Source: Desmodesmus armatus (lineage: Eukaryota > Chlorophyta > Chlorophyceae > Sphaeropleales > Scenedesmaceae). From it: 64,000 nucleotides of DNA. Location of the stretch: assembly GCA_007449985.2 (NCBI GenBank), contig VIIQ02000071.1:406370-470369 (forward strand). The letters run 5' to 3'. The notes beneath the pieces were generated by a model. The model worked only from the letters and a program-made list of their open reading frames with translations. It ran no database searches and was not told the DNA's origin. Each line of letters begins with the position of its first letter. Positions within the stretch are counted from its first letter, which is position 1. Shown in pieces: positions 34,301 to 48,100 of this stretch. The position numbers were made by a program, and so were the translations under genes.

Positions 34301-36010
34301 AGCACATGCCAGCGACAGCAGACATTCTTCCACTGCTCTTTCATGCCCCCCCCCCCTGCCTACCCACCCACCCACCGTATCCCCCTCTTGCACCCCCCCC
34401 ACACAGAGACACACCCACCCACCTGCATCAACCAGTGGAAAGCCTGTGCGCCCCTGCTGCCAAGCCTTGAGGAGTTCATCTGCCTGATGTTTGCAAGGCA
34501 ATGGGCATGTCACTGTGTAGATGCCCACCAGCACCCATCCCTCCCACCAGCATTGCTGCATCAATCTGTCAGTCAGTCAATTGCTGTTGCAACTGAGCCT
34601 GGGGTGTGGAGTTTCGGGGTGGCCCGCTCCTGGTAGGCGCAGCATACCCAACCTGTTACATGGGCACCATTGCCACAAAGCAGCTGCACCGCCCACCAGG
34701 GCAATGCCGTGGCTGCACCAGTACAAACACGCAGCGTCACGGTCAACTGCTGATGAACATCGACACAATGCATATGTGGTACACGAGCCTCACAACACAA
34801 GGTGTGCCGTGTGACTGGCATGCGATGCCAACTGTACAGCAGAAGTAAAACACATGTGACTCAGGAGGCGTGCATGAGCGCCTTGTGTCACTGCCTTGCT
34901 TGTGGCTGTTGCTGTCCTGTGGCGCGACAGTCCCCACCGCCACAGAACAGTGGATGCAAGTATGAGGGACTCCCTATGAGCAAAGCACACCTTGGGGTGT
35001 GTGTGTGGTTGCCGCAACTTGCTTTGCAAGCGCTGCTGAGCAGGCAGCTGCAGCTGTGGGCGGTGGCACTGCTGTCTGCACAGCCTGGTCAAGCAGCAGC
35101 CACCACAAACAGCCAATTGACACAGTGTGATTAGCAAGCACACCCTGATCAGCAAGCAAGCATGCTCCCACACAAGAACCAAACATTGTGCAGCAAAGCC
35201 ATAGACATCATCATCAGAAGCTACCATTTGAGTTGTGACCCCTGCACCACTGGTGCACACAGCTTTGGTTGCTGGCCAAAGAATAAACAACAAACGCAAT
35301 GAGTGCATCGCAAAGAAATGTTGGTTGGTTGGGCCTGCCCGCTGCAGCATTCTGACGGCCGAGGGCACTGTACACTGGGTTCTGGAGGTCACCCCCATGC
35401 ATCCCAAACTGAAAAAAAACACTGGGGCAGTGATGCCAGGAATTCAAAGTGTGACATCAGACTGCAGAAATCCCAATAGGGCGTGCATCAAGCTTCGGCA
35501 TCACACGACACACACCTTTGAGTTTGACAAGCTGCACACCCCCCCTGCTACTGCATGACAGTCTGGCACAACAGCCAACACAGGCTGGCAAGGACTGAAC
35601 ACTCAGCACTTTCTACCCAGTAAGCTTGTGGCTGCAACCCCACCATCTATCCCTCACAACCCATTGGATTGTCCATGGCATGGGTCAAGCTGCACAGCAC
35701 CAACGCTGCTGCATAATGTCAGATGCAGCAGCTGCCTGCAGCTGTGTCCCTAGCGCCATGCACATCACCACATGTGACATACGCAAGCAACAAAAGCACA
35801 AGACTGAAACAGTGTCAGCCGCATGCCCTGCGACCCAGGCACTGAGCCACCCTTGCACGACTGCAAACCCCTCTGCACTAGATACACCATAGCCACAGCG
35901 TGCACACTGTTGCAAGCTGCCCCACGCACAAAGATGCACTTCAAAACACCATTCTCACTGCTTCTCTGATCCTTTCTGCCCCTCCCCTGCAAACCCCTGC
36001 AAGCATCACC
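34265..36010. other. Gene-free stretch downstream of the receptor cyclase
   Basis: It begins with a run of about 34 C (34265-34298) next to the CACTA end, followed by further C-rich tracts to about 34430. No exon is supported; the sequence up to 36010 should include the 3' UTR of the receptor cyclase on the minus strand. Confidence 0.5.
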
Positions 36011-36096
36011 TCACTGCGACTGCACAGGAGGCCCAACCTGCAACACAACATCCCCAGCTGCTACCCCACCACCCTTGCCGACATCCACCAATTCCC

Positions 36097-36130
<34 letters not shown>

Positions 36131-39100
36131 GGGGCCGCCAGGCCAGGCATACCCATTCGATGCCCCTGCTGCCTCCTGCTGCTGCCCCCTGCTGTTGTTG
36201 CCCTGCTTCCCAAACAGCTTTCCAGAGAAGCTACTGCTCCGTCCTGCCAAGCCCAGGGGTGACCCCAGGGGGCTTCCCTGCATGCCGCTGCTGCTGCTGC
36301 TGAAGTGCAGCGGCTGCTGTGTAGAAGCAACATCAGCAGCACCGGCAGAACCCCCATACCCTCCCTCCAGAGCTGCCAGCTGCAAGTTCTGCACCCGCTG
36401 CTGCTGCTGCTGCTGCAGGGCAGAGGGTCCTGCTGTGAGTGTGTGCTGGTGGTGCAAGGCGCGGGGTGGGCCCCCTCCCTGCACGTAGCTCCGGGCCGGC
36501 ATGGACGCCGTCCGCAGCGCCGCGACCACCTGCAGACACACAGGCACAGTTGTGGAACACTGTTTGGCTCAGCATAGCGTGTGTTCAGCGTGCTCAGTCA
36601 CACTACTCAGCCAAGCACAGCTGTACAAGCGAGCTGCACAATCACGGTCGTTACACTTTTCACGGCTGATCACACCTGAGCACTGCGCAAGGGGGCTGCC
36701 TGCTGGTTGTGAAACCAGTCGCCAGCAAAAGCCGCCTCATTCGTGCTGGCCCATGGACGCACAAAAGGCCAGTTCCCAGTCAAACCCACTCCGCCAGTCA
36801 CACACACCTGGCGCCGGGGCGAAGACGGCACCGGGTGCAGCGCAGCAATAGTGAACTGCGAGTCCTCCAGAATGTGCTGTGGGACGCGCGCGCGGTAGGC
36901 CTGCGCAAGGGCTGGCATGTTGGCCTCACAGGCCGCCACCAGCCCCTCACGGGCTGCAACACGCCCCCTTTGCCCTTGGGTGGGTCCTTGGGCAGCAGGG
37001 GAAGCCGGCCTGCTAGGGCAGCCAGGGTGACGTTGACCATGGGGAGGGGCTGGGGATTGCCCTTGAACTTGTACAGGCCCAAGTGGTACACCTGGGGAGG
37101 GAGGGGGAGGGGGAGGGAGCAGGGGGGGGGGGGGAGAATTCGCGATAAGCAAAAGAGCAGGGGAGGAAAAACAGTAAGGACAGACAAGAGTGATACCGTG
37201 CCAAGAGTGACACCTTGCTTACAGCACAGCACGCCACTGCACAGCTACAAGTGCTGCTCCCACACACCCTGAGGACACATGCACAGTGCATCCAAGTGAG
37301 GTTCAGCATTGACACTGCGCACGTACGCAGCATGGCAACACCGATGCCACTACAACACACCTGCACAGCCACAGGGGTTCGCTCCACCTCCTCCTGTGGG
37401 AGCTGAAACAGCCTGGGAGCCGCCTCAACTTCATCCATTGCTGCTGCTGCTGCCGCCTGCCCCGGCGGCTGCACCCCTGCCTCCGCCTTCTGCTGAGACA
37501 GGGTCTGTGCTGCTGCTGCTGCTGAGCCCCTGGAGTGCAACCAAGAGAAGCGGCTGCTGCCGCCGCTGCCGCTGGTGCTGCCAGCCGCCGCCTCTGTGGC
37601 CGCATGGTTGGTACTGCTGCTGCCATTGCTGCCAAACGAAAAGGAGGCTTCAGCAGCTACGCTGACTACTGTGCCGCCAACAGCAGCAGCAGCACCAGCA
37701 GCAGGCGGTGGGATGAGGTTTGAGTCGTCTGCTGCTGCAATGCTGGGCGCAGAGCGTTCCGGTGGCATTGGGCTGTCCTTTGGGGTTGTCCCCTGCTGCT
37801 GCTGCTGCTGGTGTTGTTCCCGTTGACAGCTGCTGTCCAGAGACATCAAAGTGGCCGGACCCGCAGCAGCAGCAGCGAAGAAGGGGGACACAGCAGGGCC
37901 TTCCTCCTGCTGCTGCTGTTGATACAAGCTGTCCGCTCCTGCCTGGTATGTTGCTGCCATGGCGCCGGCGCCGCTGCTGCCGCCGCTGCTGCACCCGCTG
38001 GCTCCTGCTGCCTCCTGAGCAGCAGCAGCAGCAGCAGCAGCAGCGGCAGCTGCCTCATCCCTCCACTGCTGCATGACTGCCAGGGCCAGGTCCAGCTCAC
38101 AGGCTATCTGGCCCCCGTGTGCTGCTGCATCCATGAAGCGGGCTGCCTGGTTGATGCTGGAGCCGTGGTAGTCAGCCCTGGTGGTGAGGGGGGGGGGGGG
38201 GGGGGGGGGGATGTTGCAGGGGAGGGCGGGGGGGGGGGGGGGGGCGCAGAGGGGTGGGGGTGGAGAGGGTCACAGGGTGGGGGTCCATATTGGGGAGAAA
38301 GGCAGCGTGCAGTTTCAAGGCCCGGGGGGGCACAGGAGCCTCCAATCTTGCAGAGTGCAAGAAGCGAGGTGCGAGACAATGCACTGGGTGTGTGAGCAGG
38401 CTGGCTGAGTGCTGCTGGAGCCGTGATGGCCAGACCTGCCTATATGGTGGAGGAGGGACAGGTGTGAGGGTATAGGTGCGCGTCGTTGTGTGGGAAGGAA
38501 TGTGTGCAGGAAATCAAATCAGCACCATTTTCTCTCCACTCACCTTCCCTCGTGGTTGGGCATGATGGACTGCGGCACGCCCTCACATACACCCATCTTG
38601 ATGCGCGGCCCACGGAACACCAGCTGGCTGCTGCTGTCATACTCAGCACGCAACTGCATTAGGAGCACACAAGCAAAGCAGCAATGCAGGCACACAACAG
38701 CAGCGTGCAAGTCAGAAACTTTGTGAAGCGCCACAGCACAACACTGCACAAGGGACAGCACAGCACAGTATGACACAGCAGCCCAGCTCAGTGTAGGAGC
38801 AGAGTGTCATGGAGTGCTGACAATGCTACATTTAATTATCTGATGGGTCGCGCTGTGTGCCACTATCCTCCTGCCCTCACATGCGGCATCTTGCCAAGCC
38901 CTGGTGCGCCCCCCTGCACCGTCAGGCACCCCTGATGCTTGACACCCCTCCACCAGATACCCCATTCAGGGGGGTGGACAATGAATCTCGCGGGTGTTGC
39001 AGTCAGCTGTAGAGCAAGTCCTAAGGAACAAAGTGATATGCTTAAAAAGTGCAGCCTTGCTCTGGTGTTTCCGCAATTTGAATAAACGTATGCCCCGCTG

Positions 39101-42100
39101 CGCCAATTGGCGGTAAGCGGAATTCTCGTTTTTTCGGCCCAGCTGGCCCCAGCACTGGCTCTCAGATGTTTTTCCTGTATCTCTGCAAGGCCGTGCTAGC
39201 TTGTGCCTTGTATCTGTGCGGTGTACATGCAGCAAGAGCGAAGTATTGCTGCAGTGAGATTGTGCTGTCTCGCCCTGTACTGTGTTGGAGCGGTGAAATT
39301 GGCATTCTGGGACCTGGGGTAACTGATGTGACCTTCAGCATACTGTACCACATAAAGGCCTCACCGCGGGCTCATCTGCGTAGCTGATTCCGCTTGATAG
39401 TGTTGTTGTGAGTCGAAATGTGCTGCCAGTCGCTGCTGTGTGGTTGCTCTTTTGTCCGTGGTTGGCTGACGTAACCGTTGACTGTGTTTCTGGCGCTGCT
39501 GAGCCTCTCAGGGAGTCTTTGGACCGAGCTACGCGAGAACAGCCTGGCAAGCCTCGTAACTTTGTGGAAGGAATGCGCACATTAAACGCAGTTGCTTTGC
39601 ATAAGAACCGCTGCACACGAGTGCGTCTGCTTGGGCTGAGCCGGCGAAACCCCCAGAGAATCATTGTCCACCCCCCTGTGTCTAACCCCTGACCTGCACC
39701 CTGACTGACGTCCGTGTTCTCTGCGGAAACACGGACGATTGCGGCCTTGTTTTCAGTGAAATCAATGCTTGTAATGCGTACGTTCTTGTCAGCTCTGCAG
39801 CCCGTGTGCAACTCGCCATCTTGATTTTAGCAGGAGTGTCAGCATCTGCTGTGCTGGATTCTTGGTTTCTTCTAGCGGCTTCATCTTGCTCTGCAATTCA
39901 AACAGTTGAACTTGTATGTTGTCAAGTAAAAGTTTCATCTTAGCAGAGAGGCTGGAGCAGCAGCAGCAGCAGCTGAGGGCTGGTGTGATGTTCCAGATCA
40001 ACCAACAGGTGTGTGGGCCACACTGCAGCACACCAGCAGGAGCATCGGCCCCATGGAGCATTCTCAACATTATGATTTCACTTGGTGAATGCATTGGAGG
40101 CCCCCTGCACATCCAGATCAGGCTCAGCACAGAACAGCCTTGGCAGCAGCAGTAGCAGTAATTGCAAGAACAGTGCCACTAAGCTGCATGAGACCCACAG
40201 CAGAGCTACACAGCAGAAGCAGCCAGCCTGCATGGTGCTGGATCAGCAGTTGAAAACCGAAGCAACTGCTCCCTGCCCTTCCTGCAGGTACTTACAGCCA
40301 ACATCCAACACTAAGGAGGCACCAACGACGACACGAGTCGAGCCCCACACCATGACCACCAGATGCAAGGAGCAGATGAGACCCATAGGTGGGTGAGACT
40401 GGTGTGTCACGCAGCAGCAGCAGAGACAAATGCCAGCACCACAGGCAGCTGCCTTGGTGAGGCAGAGCAACCGTGCAGTTGAAGGGTGCCAAACCACAAT
40501 CGCTGCTACGACGCACAAGCGTTACAGCGCTCAGCTGAGCTCAAGGGCAGTGTAGTTGCCACCAACAGCAGTGAATGCCTCCCAAGTGTCTGGCAGTGTG
40601 GTGATATCAGATGCAGTCCTGCTGGCTGGCATAGGGCATTCAAAAGTAGCATACTGCCCCTTGGACCATTGTGGGGTAGCGTTCGTGTTGGGGTATAATT
40701 GCATACACTGCAGCAGCCAGCTGTGCGTCTCCTCATCCATGTGACTATGCACGTGCTCAATGGACCTCTTGCATTTAGTTGAGTGGGGTGGATCAAGCAG
40801 CAGCTGCCATCCCTGAGGCAGGAGGCTGGCTGCTTCGCTGTGCACCATGGGGACCCCAGTCGCTGCAGATGATGAAGTGCTCTGTGTGCCTCAGCCAGCA
40901 GCAACACATTTGTCCTGCAGCCCATGCACAGCTCCCTGAACATGTCATTGTTATGTGCTGTTGTAATGTATGTGGTTGGCTGGATGGATGTCCTGGACCC
41001 CCCTTTGTGTGCAGGTGCATTGCGGCGAAACAAAGGCGACATGCGCAAGGCGGGGCGAACATGCGGGCAGCACAGCAGCATAGCAGTGATGAGATGCCAC
41101 AAGATAGTCAACCCCACACCATATGCAGGCCACACTGGTTGCTGCAAGCAGCAGCTTTACTACAACTGCAGCTGCCAGCCAGGCGCACAGCACGTGGCAT
41201 GCTTGGGGGGCGGAACCGCCAACCCCAGCGAAACAGCCCTCAACGGCCACGCATGCAGCAGGAAGGGCAGCAGCTGGCAGGGGGTGCTGTATGGATTGTG
41301 TGATGCTGAGCAGTTGATTGAGCTATATGCTGTAGAAGCACACAGCCTTGACAAGCCTGAACATGCTGTTGTGTTTGGCGGGTTGACCGTGTGCCCTGCG
41401 TCAAACCGCGAATTGTCATTGTTGCCGCGGCATGCAGCTTGGTAATCAAAGTGAACGGCCAAGGGCACAGTACTATAGTACTGACACGTGCCAACAGTTG
41501 TGACAGTAGCCTTGCTGAAATGAGGCTCAAGGACCAGTTGTATGCTCAAGAGGTCCTGGGGTAGGGTTTGAGTGTGTTGCGGTTGTTGATGGTTGAGGAC
41601 ATCAGCAACACAACAGCCCTAGCTGCCATATGCAAAAGGTGCCAAGCAGCCAGGCGACAATAGTGACAGTGCCATATGCCAAGGCCAAGGCAAGGGTGGC
41701 ACAGTAGGTGACGGCGCCCGGGAGGGTCATGTTGCCGGTGGTGGGGGGGTAGGGGGGTGGCGGCCCAGAAACTGTCATTGGCGACGGCTGCTAGCACAGG
41801 CCATGAACGCTGGTAAGGCTAGGGTAGGTGCACTATCGCTGCTGAGTGTGACGCAATGGCACACTGTGCCGGGGCCCTTGGAGCCCTGTTGGTGCCAAGT
41901 CAGTGCACAGCCCCAGACACAGGGGGGTGGACAATGAATCTCGCGGGTGTTGCAGTCAGCTGTAGAGCAAGTCCTAAGGAACAAAGTGATATGCTTAAAA
42001 AGTGCAGCCTTGCTCTGGTGTTTCCGCAATTTGAATAAACGTATGCCCCGCTGCGCCAATTGGCGGTAAGCGGAATTCTCGTTTTTTCGGCCCAGCTGGC

Positions 42101-45100
42101 CCCAGCACTGGCTCTCAGATGTTTTTCCTGTATCTCTGCAAGGCCGTGCTAGCTTGTGCCTTGTATCTGTGCGGTGTACATGCAGCAAGAGCGAAGTATT
42201 GCTGCAGTGAGATTGTGCTGTCTCGCCCTGTACTGTGTTGGAGCGGTGAAATTGGCATTCTGGGACCTGGGGTAACTGATGTGACCTTCAGCATACTGTA
42301 CCACATAAAGGCCTCACCGCGGGCTCATCTGCGTAGCTGATTCCGCTTGATAGTGTTGTTGTGAGTCGAAATGTGCTGCCAGTCGCTGCTGTGTGGTTGC
42401 TCTTTTGTCCGTGGTTGGCTGACGTAACCGTTGACTGTGTTTCTGGCGCTGCTGAGCCTCTCAGGGAGTCTTTGGACCGAGCTACGCGAGAACAGCCTGG
42501 CAAGCCTCGTAACTTTGTGGAAGGAATGCGCACATTAAACGCAGTTGCTTTGCATAAGAACCGCTGCACACGAGTGCGTCTGCTTGGGCTGAGCCGGCGA
42601 AACCCCCAGAGAATCATTGTCCACCCCCCTGATTGGGGAGGGCATGTCACCTATGCCCTCCTCACCCCTCCGTGTAACACCACCAACATACATTGGCACG
42701 CACATCGATGCACCCAGCCCATCAAAGGTTCAGGTGCAGAGTACCGCCCAGCAGTCACTGCTTTGAAAGCACCCCCACTCCCCCAAAACACCACCCAGTG
42801 GTGAAATCACCCCCTCCCAAACACCTCCCAGCGGTGAAAGCACCCTCCTCCCACATGTTTCCCCGTCATCTCACCTGAGGTATCTTGCTCAGCCCCGCTG
42901 GCCAGTTGAGGTAGAGTGCTGCCTCCTGCACTGTGAGGCACCACTCCAGCGCAGCCCTGGCACTGCTGAACGCAACCATGTACTTCAGGTCACCCTCCTG
43001 CAGTACACACCGCGGCAATATAAGGATGTGGATAATCAAAGAAGGTGCAATATGGTGCAGGACAGTACAATGAAACCAAGGGCGTAGAGGTGCAGAGGCA
43101 CACACATGCAGAAAATGCAGCAGCCAGGGCCCTGGGCCGTGATGAAGCCAGAGTCCCACAACCTTGATCAAAAAAGCAACCCCACCATCGTTTTCCACTT
43201 TGGGAGCAGGTGTCTTGGACAAAAAGCGACAGATCACCTCCCAAGCATCTACATACTCAAACCCCTGTCAGCACACAGGTTTCGTCCCCCGCACCTGCAT
43301 GCGACACATGTAGCCCCCTGGCACGTGCTTGAGGGCCAGCATCAGCATCTGGCTCAGCTGTGCATGGACATCCTTCACTAGCTGCTTGCGCCGCTGGCCA
43401 AACACCTGCGGCAGCACTAACAGTTGAGGTAAGGAGGGAGGCACCGCAGGGCATACCCCTCGGGCCCTAAGGCAAAGCCATACCTTGCGCGTGGGTGTGC
43501 CAGGGGCCATGTGTGCGCATGGGGTGTGTGTGCATCAAAGAGTGACTGCATTCACAGGACGCCACCAGCAGCCTCGCAATGTGATGTGTAACAGTACAGT
43601 TTGCTAGGCATGTGCAAGGTAAGCCTGCACGGACGCTAGTGTGCACATGGATGGATGATGAACGCATGCGGCTGATATCAGTGTCCTCACCTTGGCCCCC
43701 TCTACCAACATGAACACCATCGTCACAGGGGGGATTGGCTGGCGCCACAGACGCGCAGCAGCGGCGGCGGCAGCAGCAGCACCAGCAGCTGTGGCAGCTG
43801 CGCTGGCAGCAGCAGCGGCATCTACGGCCCCCTGCTGCTGCCCAGAGGCGATTAAGTCTATGCTGACAGTCGTCTGCAGCGGCTGCAGCTGCTGCTGCTG
43901 TTCATGTTCATGCCCATTGGCAAGTCCACCACACTCATGGCTGTGATCATGGCTGCTTCGTTCATGGCCAGGTGCGTTCACTGCACCGCTCGCCTCCTCC
44001 TTTATCGAGGGCCACACTGCAAGGCTCCTACTGCTGCCACTGGCTGTGTGCCATGCACCCTCCCCTGTTGCACCCGCCGTCGCTGCCACTGCTGCCGCCG
44101 CTGCTGCCACTGCTGCTGCGCTGCTTGCAGTACTGTCCGTACTGCTTGCAGCAGCAGCAGCAGCACCCATGCCAGCTGGCGCCCCATCCACCGCTCCTGC
44201 TGCTGCTGGTGTACCAACCACCAGCGGCGACAACTGTCGTTGCTGCTGCTGCTGCCGCTGCTGCATCATCGCCCCGTCATCGCTATGCCGCAGCAGCGCC
44301 TGCCGCTGCTGCTGCTGCTGCTGGCCCTGCTGCATCAGCTGTGGAGCAGATTGGTGAGAGGCAGCCACCGATGTAAAGCTGCTGCTGTTGGCTGGTGAGT
44401 TGCCGAGTGCGGCGGCGTCACTGCTTCTGATGTTCCCTCTGCTGAACGCCCTGGTGGGGGGGACAGCACCTAAGGGAGCCTCCAGGGCACCTGCAGGGCG
44501 GCAGCAGCAGCAGCAGCAGCAACAGTGGGAGACAGCAAGCAAAAGAACCATCAGCAGTGGAAGTAGCGGTGGCAGCATCAGCAGCAACAGTCAAGGCAGG
44601 AGTGGTCAGTATCCAGCCCACCAAGATAGCCACACATACCCTCCCCGGTGCTTCAGAAAGAGGCGCAAGCCACCTGGGTCGCCACCTTATCCAGACGCCC
44701 CCCTTTTGCTCAAAATGCGCTCTCTACTCACACACCCTCTACTCACACACTGCGTCGCCCCTCAATCATATGCATCATCGTGACACAACCAACTACGATC
44801 ATATGCATGTCTACTGCTCCATGTGTCCTCCCAGTCCTCAACACACCTGAACTTCCGGAATTCTATTTCAAGGCAGATAGAAAGACTGTAATTACTAGAT
44901 ATTTACTAAGATTTAACACCGCCAGGACCCCAGCCCACCTGGCGCCTCAAAGTAAGGTGCGTCCACACACTCCCAGGTGCTGCGTATCGCCAGCTTGTTG
45001 CCCCACATGAGCGCACGACCCACCAGGCAAGGGCTCAGCACCTGCACCAGCCGCACGCGACTGCCTCCGCTGCCGCCATGCATGCTTTGAGCCAAGCCAC

Positions 45101-48100
45101 CCCCGCCAGACCCCCTGTGGGACGGGATCCCGCCTGCACCGCCCTCAACCCCCCCTGCTGCTGCTGCAGCTGGCGATTCAGGACTCGCCCAGCCCATCAC
45201 CCGACCGCCAGCCTGGCGCCTGGGTGACGGGCTGCCGCCGGCAGCGGCTGCGCCCGGCGAAATGGCGGGAAAGTTCCCGCCAAAACCGCCAGGGGCTGCA
45301 CCCCCCGCTGGAGAGAATGCGAGGTCACCCCGTGCGGGCATGCTGCCTGGGAGTGAGCCTGGGGTGGTGGCCAGTGAGTGGGCGGTGGCATCCCCAGCTG
45401 CTGCTGCTGCTGCTGCTGCTGCTGGGTCTGTTGTTTCTGGGATGACCAAGCTGCGTGTGTGGTTGGGTGCGTCGTGGGGGCTGCTGGGGGACCAGCCGAT
45501 CAGCTTCATGCTGCCACGCACTAGCATGCCTGTAAAAGTGGAGGGTGGGGTGTAAATGGAGTTGGGGGTGGGGGTGGGACTCTTTGAAGTTTGAAATCCA
45601 CTTCCAAAGGAGCAGCAGGGCAGAGTGGGGAGGGGGAGCGGACGACAAGCCTGCGGCAGTATGGGTCGAAATCCTAGTTGCGCAGCAGATGGCTGACACG
45701 CACAATCATCATACCTGGGCACCTCCAAAGCAGGAATTGCATGACTCAAACACACCAGCACACTACTACATACACAAGTGCGTACTGGAGACATCACAGA
45801 GCAGTGCCAGTGACAGCACCTGCAAGCTGCTTACATGCCATGCTGATGTCCTATTTTTGCTGTACATGCACAGCAGCTGTACCGCATGACTCATCACCCA
45901 CCTGCCAGGTTGGGTGCTCCTGCTGCTGTGTGCCCCTTCTTGTCTGCCGGTGCTGCGTGCGGCACCCTGTACTGACCCATGTCCAACACCATGGCCTCAT
46001 CTACATCGATGGCTCCGGTGCGCCTGCACACAGCCAAAACAACGACGGCACACACTGCATTTGCAGGCCGCCTTCGCAAAACCTGACCACAGGACAATGA
46101 CATGCGCTTCAACCACCACAAAATCGGCCACATATATCGCCTTGAGGGGGGGGGGTCTGGTGGCGAGGGGGGGGGGGGGTTACACAGAGGGGGTCAGTGG
46201 CCTTCATTGCCAAGAGCATGCCCAGTCAATGGCCTTGTCAACATCAATGGCACTCGTGTGCCTGCGGGAAGCTAACATGATGAATGTTTGCTTACACAGG
46301 CACCTCCACAGCACCATATCGGCCAGGAAAGGACTTGAACCGAGTGGGTGTGTGATGGAGGAGGAGGGGGCTTCAACACATATGGAGTCCTTCACTCCAT
46401 TGCTGAGAGCTCCTTGGCGTGTTCAGCACCATCTATATAGGCCCAGCACCTGCACCTGTAGTGCAAGAACGCTGCACAAATTCTCACCTGGCACAAAGTG
46501 ACCCAAGGCACAGCAGGTGGAAGAGTGAGACCCTCTCCATGAGCTTGTTGTAGTGAAACCCCGTGCAAACAGCAACCCAAACACTCGGCCTATAACGCCT
46601 GCCATGCCATCGCCTCACACCGTCAACGAACCGTAGGTAAACCTACACGACCAACTCACCAGTGGCTACGTCGACAGCACCCCGGCAGCTACATCCAAGA
46701 CAAAAGCCAGAGTGCCGCCTCACCTGGCACACGGGGATCCAAGGCATAGCAGGTGGACAAAGTGAGACCATCTTTATGATCTTGCTGGTATACCCAGGTC
46801 CCGGAGCCCCTGGACCATATGCAATTGTGTGTGGCGGCCCGGCCGTTCAGCCCCGCACTGCAGCATGTCTGTGATGATGCTGCCTCTACCCTCACCTGGC
46901 ACAGAGTGACCCAAGGCACAGCAGGTGGAAGAGTGAGACCCTCTCCATGAGCTTGTTGTAGTTGATGCCGCTGGAGTTGACTGCCCCCAGGGGCCGCAGG
47001 TCCTCCTTCACCTTGCTGAAGGTTGACTCATCCATCAACACCTGACCGCCACTGCCCGCATCACTCACGTCTGCACGCATGTGCAGCAGACGTTGGGGCA
47101 AGCACAGAAGAGCAAACATGAAGCACATGGCTACATCTCTAGTGAAGCGTACAGGCAAAAAAGGGGGTGGAGGAAGTGGGTGGTGATGCTGGCGGTGTTT
47201 TGCGGAGGAAGGGGAGGGGGTGGTGTGAGGTCCTCCTTCACCTTGCATTGCTGAAGGTCAATTCGTTCATCAACACCTGACCTCCGCTGCAGCCATAAAC
47301 CAATGAAAGTCAAAACAGGGGGGCTGCAAGCGGATCTACGGATCTACAGGCAGATTGCAACTTCAGCGCCCAGGAAAATGCTGGGCAATGGTAACTGCTG
47401 TCATAAACACCAGAGCAGCGCATGCATGCCGCTGAGGACAACTCACAAGGTGCTCAAGCCTGCCAAAGGACTCACCCAACGCGAGCTTGTAGAGTGTGCT
47501 GTTCATGATGTTGGCAGCAGGAGCAGACGGGTCCGGCGTCCCCTCCACCACACCAGTAGCCACGCCCTGCCAATCACACCACACAACACCACACCACACC
47601 ACAGCAGCAAAAGCAGCACACCCCACATACCCGTTGAGACACCAGAAGAGCTGGACATGCCACTGCGACCGGTCGGCTGAAGCTTGAACCAAGGGGTCAT
47701 GTAATATGTCTTGACTTATCTCTGTCTTTCAGGTCTCTACCCCTGACACCTTGAACCAGTGCACGACCAGTGTCAACAGCACATACTGCAACATGCAAGA
47801 GACCCAGCACTGCTAGGTTGCTGGCACATCAGGCCTTATGGCACCGGCCACATATGAGTGTGCCTCATATGGTGCATGCGTGCATTACACCAACAGGCCC
47901 ACCCATCTCTCACAATGAATGCATCGTTGCTGCTGCTGTCTCAGACACCCTGAAGCGGCCTTGTCTGTGGGTTGACCCCAGTTTGAGGCTCAAATCGGGT
48001 CCAACCCACAGACAAGGCCGCTTCAGGGTGTCTTCCCAGGTCAGTGCCGCAACTCTGCAGCCACTCTCACCATGCATACATGCAGCCCGTCTGCTTCTGA

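Larger units (their letters stand above)
38967..42631. mobile_element. 3.67 kb element with identical 712-base direct terminal repeats
   Basis: Two 712-base repeats in the same orientation (38967-39678 and 41920-42631) flank 2,241 bases. As far as I compared them they are identical. The outer flanks are both ATT (3 bases), while the inner flanks differ, so the whole is best read as one insertion with a 3-base target duplication rather than two separate insertions. Each repeat starts CAGGGGGGTGGACAATGA and ends with its inverted complement, TCATTGTCCACCCCCCTG. Interpretations: an LTR-type element lacking gag-pol (LARD/TRIM-like) with unusual ends, or a composite of two inverted-terminus elements. 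No polymerase, integrase or transposase is recognised inside. It lies in intron 22 of the receptor cyclase. Confidence 0.7.
37361..44490 (-). other. C2 cyclase domain exons (20-24)
   Basis: The end of exon 20 reads VTMVFMLVEGAK, aligning with VTxVFTDIEGS of class III cyclases but with the metal Asp replaced (D-I to L-V). Exon 22 reads EGDLKYMVAFSSARAALEW. Exon 23 reads GPRIKMGVCEGVP. Exon 24 reads RADYHGSSINQAARFMDAA then HGGQI, with the conserved Asp of the adenine-specifying position and the Asn and Arg (NQAAR) transition-state residues. This is the expected complement of C1, as in the C1/C2 pair of animal transmembrane adenylyl cyclases. The rest of exon 24 is Gln/Ala/Ser-rich tail. Confidence 0.85.

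Noticed and set aside
40924..41445. Plus-strand frame with LCAGALRRNKGDMRKAG, faintly like the GTLRxNRKGLPK stretch of piggyBac transposases
   Set aside because: No catalytic Asp residues could be placed, the flanks lack TTAA target sites, and the similarity is limited to a few residues.
43692..44398. Plus-strand Cys/Leu/Ala-rich frames
   Set aside because: They are antisense to exon 20 of the receptor cyclase, which is itself Ala/Gln-rich; no domain signal.
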